In this document: one piece after another, positions 60,226-64,000 of the stretch | Numbering within the stretch: position 1 is the stretch's first letter | How the letters are laid out: every line of letters starts with the position of its first letter | Source of the DNA: Harmothoe impar | Lineage: Eukaryota; Annelida; Polychaeta; Phyllodocida; Polynoidae | Direction of reading: 5' to 3' | DNA: 64,000 nt | Assembly (NCBI GenBank): GCA_947462335.1 | Contig: OX381707.1 | Span: 32,787,618 to 32,851,617, forward strand | Notes under the pieces: generated by a model | What the model saw: the letters and a program-made list of their open reading frames with translations, nothing else | Database searches by the model: none | What the model was told of the DNA's origin: nothing | Position numbers and translations under genes: made by a program

Positions 60226-62170
60226 GGGAGGAGTAGACTTGGGGTGGCCTGGGGAGTAAGGAGAGCAAGGCCTTAGGCAGATATGTGTATAGAGGGAGGG
60301 AGAAAGGGAGGATGGGGAGAGGGTGGGGAGAGGGAGCAAATGGAGCAAATAAGACTAACAAGCGAACAAAGAGTTCTAAGGTATGGTGGTAGGAGGAAGG
60401 GGACAGAGGCTCTGACTAGGAAGAAGAAAGGGAAAGGAGTTTTGGAAATGATAAGAGGGGAATGGCACACATACATAGACTATACATTGGTTGGTGACAG
60501 AGCCTGTGTACATAGGTGGGGAGCGGATAATCTAAGAGCACACAGTGATTTATCAATGAACAATAAAAGAAAAAAGAGAAAATTATGGCTCACTATTGCC
60601 TCCTTAAAGCTATTCGCCTCCCTGTCTAAAGTTACAGTCCTGCCTTACGTGAAAATGCATGTCGTTAAGGAATTGCTGCGGACGGATTGTTTGTACCCAT
60701 CTCCTAGGATGAACATTTGCTGGGAGCTGATATGATTAGACAATGTTATGCTGTTCAGTTTTATATATAAAAGTATAACAATTATATACTGATGTATAAA
60801 ACTACAACTATATATAACTTCTCAAAAATAGCACTTGTCTCCACAAACCTATCCTCGCAAAGGCTAATTCGATTCTGTTAAAATACATAGAAGTCGAGGA
60901 AAGTGATCGAGGTAAGAACCAGATTAACCAAGTTGTAGCCGGTCACCCTAACATGATTTTAGCAGTCCTCTATCAGCAACATAATAGACCATGGGTGATA
61001 GAGCATCTTGGCTGGAGTTGAGTAGATAAGGACTGCTGCCTTTAGTTCTAGTATCTGATGTCAGATAAGGCCATTCGATTTAGATATAATAGTTTCCCCC
61101 TGTCTGGAATAGGAAAAAGTAAAACACATCGCAACCTAGCATGGTAGAGCTTAGATGACAACATTTCTAGTCTAAAAATGAAACTCTTGAGCTGTGTTTA
61201 TCGTAAGCTTTGGATAGAAGTTTAATACGTTTTGAAACTTTAAGCTAAGCGCACATAGCAAAAGTGAGAATACAAATTTATGAAATTTGATGGGGCGAAG
61301 CAGGCAGAAGAGTTCTTGGTATGTAGAGAGGTGTGGTCCTCACCTCATATCCTGTATGTTTTGAAATACAAATATGACATTTCTCTATCCTCTCCACATT
61401 TTGAATATTTTTTATGGTGATTATTTAATTTCAATGGAACTCCCTACTATTACTATAATTATTTTGGCATAATAAATAGGTCAATAGTTTGATTGATCCT
61501 GTACTTGCTATTTATTATTTGCACAAGTACGCTTGAATACACGGTTTATGAACTGCTGGCAGTTTTCTAGCAGCTGTAGTGGTCTGGCCACTAAGAAATA
61601 CCTTCAACACAATTCCCTTTGTCATCTTAATAATGTTCTTTCTTGCCTGAGATCGGTTAGCTTGTGCAGGTTCAAGATTGCCCATGTGAAATTGAGAACA
61701 TATTGGCTTATCTGCCGCAGCGAGTGATTTTGTTAAAAGGGCCAGATTGCCAGAAAAGGTGGCAGGCTACCCTCAATGATGCTTGAACTGTGACTGTTTG
61801 CAGAGAAAACACATTTAGTGTATGGAGACCTGCCACAGATGTCATGTGATGTGATTGGGCCATTCAGCTGCCCGCCTGCCACATGACATCTGTATTCACA
61901 TACAAAACACAGTGTCACTCCCCTGTACTACAGGTTCAATCTGATGTGCTAGCTCACTAACCTATAGGACATCAGCATTGTCTGCAAAGGCCACTTTGTA
62001 GGTAGGGAAGTGGTCATAACCTAATACCCGTAACTTAAAAAGAATATATCACAGTTTTCTATTAGATGACTTCCTGAATGTATTATAGAGATAACAATTA
62101 AAATCAATTGATATGAACGGAATTCTCATATTTGTCTCATTACTGAGGTAGATATCTATCCACGCTTTTA
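60226..62170. other. No gene recognised
   Basis: Purine-rich tract at 60228-60460, where a 150-codon plus frame (60283-60735) reflects the biased composition. A 14-base inverted repeat (ACAGATGTCATGTG at 61835, complement at 61880) forms a small hairpin. Otherwise unassigned. Confidence 0.45.
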
Positions 62171-62173
62171 TGG

Positions 62174-62852
62174 TATAGTCCGTGGCACCAAGAAAGGGAC
62201 TGCCAAACTATGTTTGCCCTTTTGCATTTCACGTCATGATCCACTTCTTTGGCACTAGTAGTCTCATCATCTTCATGTAAAAAACGTTTTTTACCCAAGA
62301 CTCTGTAGTTTAAGGTAATGACAATGTTATGTTTCTCTGGAGAAATGTGGGTAATTGTGAAATTTGTAAATACCCTAGAAACATTTCTGAAATGTTGTAT
62401 TTTTGTTGACTTTGATTTGCATTAGCACCTATAGAAATTGAAATACACTGTCAGAGATGGAATTAGTCATCAAATAAATCAGGGAACAATTTTCTTCTTC
62501 ACAATGGTACCATTTAGAACATTCTGGTTAAAGAAATGCAAATGAGAGCCTTTCCACAAAGTGAATTCGAAATATTCAAAAATTGCTTAAAATCAGCATT
62601 TTGGGGAAGTTTTGATCATATTCCCTATACTTATAGTGTGCCATAAAGAGTGCTTGCCAACATCGTCATGAAACTGCACTTTACAAGCAAGAGAAGGAAC
62701 AATTTCCCTGATTGTACACATTTGTTCTCATGTGTATGTGTTTAGCTCTTCATCGGGAAATATGTTGTGCTCATTTGAGTTGCTTCTTCATGTTATTTCA
62801 CATAGAAAACAAGCCTAATTCAATAGTCCCTTTCTTGGTGCCACGGACTATA
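62174..62852. mobile_element. Non-autonomous element with 28-bp perfect TIRs
   Basis: 62174-62201 (starting TATAGTCCGTGGCACCAAG) is the exact reverse complement of 62825-62852. If the ends are TAGTCC/GGACTA, each is flanked by TA, as expected for a Tc1/mariner-type TA target. The ~620-base interior has no transposase frame. Confidence 0.8.
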
Positions 62853-63299
62853 GTGTTGTCTGATATAGAGAACATGAACAGAATCGTTTGTTTGCACTCT
62901 TATCTGAGGATCTCGCGACTGTGTAAGATGTTTTAATGGTATCCAATAGCTGACTTGAGGCAGCCACGCTATACTTAGTCTTGGTTTTGCCACATTGGTA
63001 TATGGGTCACTTTATTATAAAGCCACCCGGTGCTCTAGCACAAGCCGGCGATAAACTGATGACCTATAGAATGCCCTACCACTTTTCAGTTATCCAATTG
63101 ATATTCAGTTTCGCTATTAGAAATCAACTGCACTTGTTTTATCATCGCTTTGAAAGAAACACATTTATCAAATCTTGGATGATTTACTAGTTACTGGTGT
63201 TTTAGTGTAAGGCGAACGTGACACTGACACAGCCTTTATCAGCTGTTCATATCATTCAAGCCAGGATTTGTTTCAGAATATAGGGTCGCTTTGAAAGGT

Positions 63300-63680
63300 A
63301 ATCAGCCATCAACTGATACAACCCCTTACCAAGATCTTCACTTCTAGGGCCAATTACTGATGATTCAATGCACCACTGCCACATCTGATTACCCCTAACG
63401 AGTGCTGCCACCTGGAGCCAAAAGCCTCACCCCCTTCTCTTCTTTTTATAGATGACCGATCGTAGAATATAGCCTAGCATTCTATTCTCACCAGCTCTGC
63501 CTACTGCCCTATCTATATTATGATAAATGGCTGTGTCTGGAAAGTGAAATTGCAATTTTCCCCATCATGTCCCACTTTGATAAAAAGCAGTCACTTTAAT
63601 GTGCTGTTGCTATAATGTGGATTTGGTGCCTAATGTATGGTATTGTTACCTCAACTTGAAATCCATCAAGGGTGTGATAT
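63300..63680. repeat. Multi-block duplication, copy C (start block)
   Basis: Matches 51720-52150: shared CATCTGAT(A/T)A, AGTGCTGCCACCTGG, ATGATAAATGGCTGTGT-like and GATTTGG(C/T)GCCTAATG anchors. The window ends shortly after, so a further copy probably continues beyond it. Confidence 0.7.
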
Positions 63681-64000
63681 TAAGCTTAAATCCTAGTATC
63701 TCAAAATCATATATAAACCTCTTGAGACTTCTCATAGGTCATTTACAACATATATAATCAATTCTCAACCGAAATATGGAAGTAATTGACCTAGCCATAT
63801 TGATAGTACAGCTTTCCACAAAATGGGCATCTTTACATTGAAAATAACAGAGGCCTAGCCTAATGATATGACATTTGTTAGAAATGGTCTCTATGGACTC
63901 CTCACCAGACTTAGTCATAGGTTGGGCACATATCCATATTCTAACATATCAAAATATCATAGTGGGTTATCATTATAATTTCTATGATAACTTAGGAAAT

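Noticed and set aside
60283..60735. 150-codon plus-strand frame rich in Gly, Arg, Lys and Glu
   Set aside because: First half is composition bias of a purine tract; the second half shows no motif and no splice context.

Overview
The window is animal nuclear DNA. Evidence: coding exons are separated by introns with GT/AG borders, almost all of the 64 kb is non-coding, microsatellites (TA, CCCT, CA, homopolymer G/C) are abundant, and there are many inverted-repeat non-autonomous transposons, tRNA-derived SINE-like heads, a satellite array and a Penelope-like retroelement. Base composition is moderately AT-rich. NHL-repeat proteins with tandem-repeat linkers and this repeat mix suggest an invertebrate, perhaps a marine deuterostome or lophotrochozoan. 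That is inference; the species cannot be read from the sequence. No bacterial operon, CRISPR array, rRNA or intact tRNA gene was found.

Layout. 0-5.2 kb: two diverged copies of a ~1.1 kb segment about 4 kb apart. 8.3-8.8 kb: a diverged tandem repeat. 9.3-15.5 kb: a ~1 kb segment present twice; the second copy is split by a decayed Penelope-like element with a 53-bp target duplication, and the first copy serves as an empty-site reference. A 624-bp element with ~125-bp inverted termini follows the first copy. 15.5-27 kb: mostly unassigned sequence with microsatellites, a 121-bp hairpin and tRNA-like SINE heads. 27-31 kb: several small mobile elements, including a hairpin element with tandem 17-18-bp units. 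33.2-41.7 kb: a tandem duplication of ~4.4 kb whose copies have diverged except for sharply conserved islands lying beside good splice acceptors on the minus strand; these may be exons of a duplicated, unrecognised gene, with the second copy decaying.

43.8-46.85 kb (minus strand) holds the one confident gene. Two exons join in phase into an NHL beta-propeller protein followed by 27 copies of an 11-residue repeat, a PPxY motif and a C-terminal CaaX box; its 5' exons were not found. 50.0-51.4 kb is a ~132-bp satellite with a 267-bp higher-order unit. 51.7-63.7 kb carries parts of a further multi-block duplication, interrupted by TIR elements at 52.7-53.6, 55.9-56.1 and 62.2-62.9 kb.

Overall this looks like a gene-poor region built by repeated local duplication and small DNA transposons. 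The NHL-PPxY-CaaX protein is the best candidate for undescribed biology. Its sequence suggests a membrane-anchored NHL propeller on a long variable stalk, able to recruit WW-domain partners.
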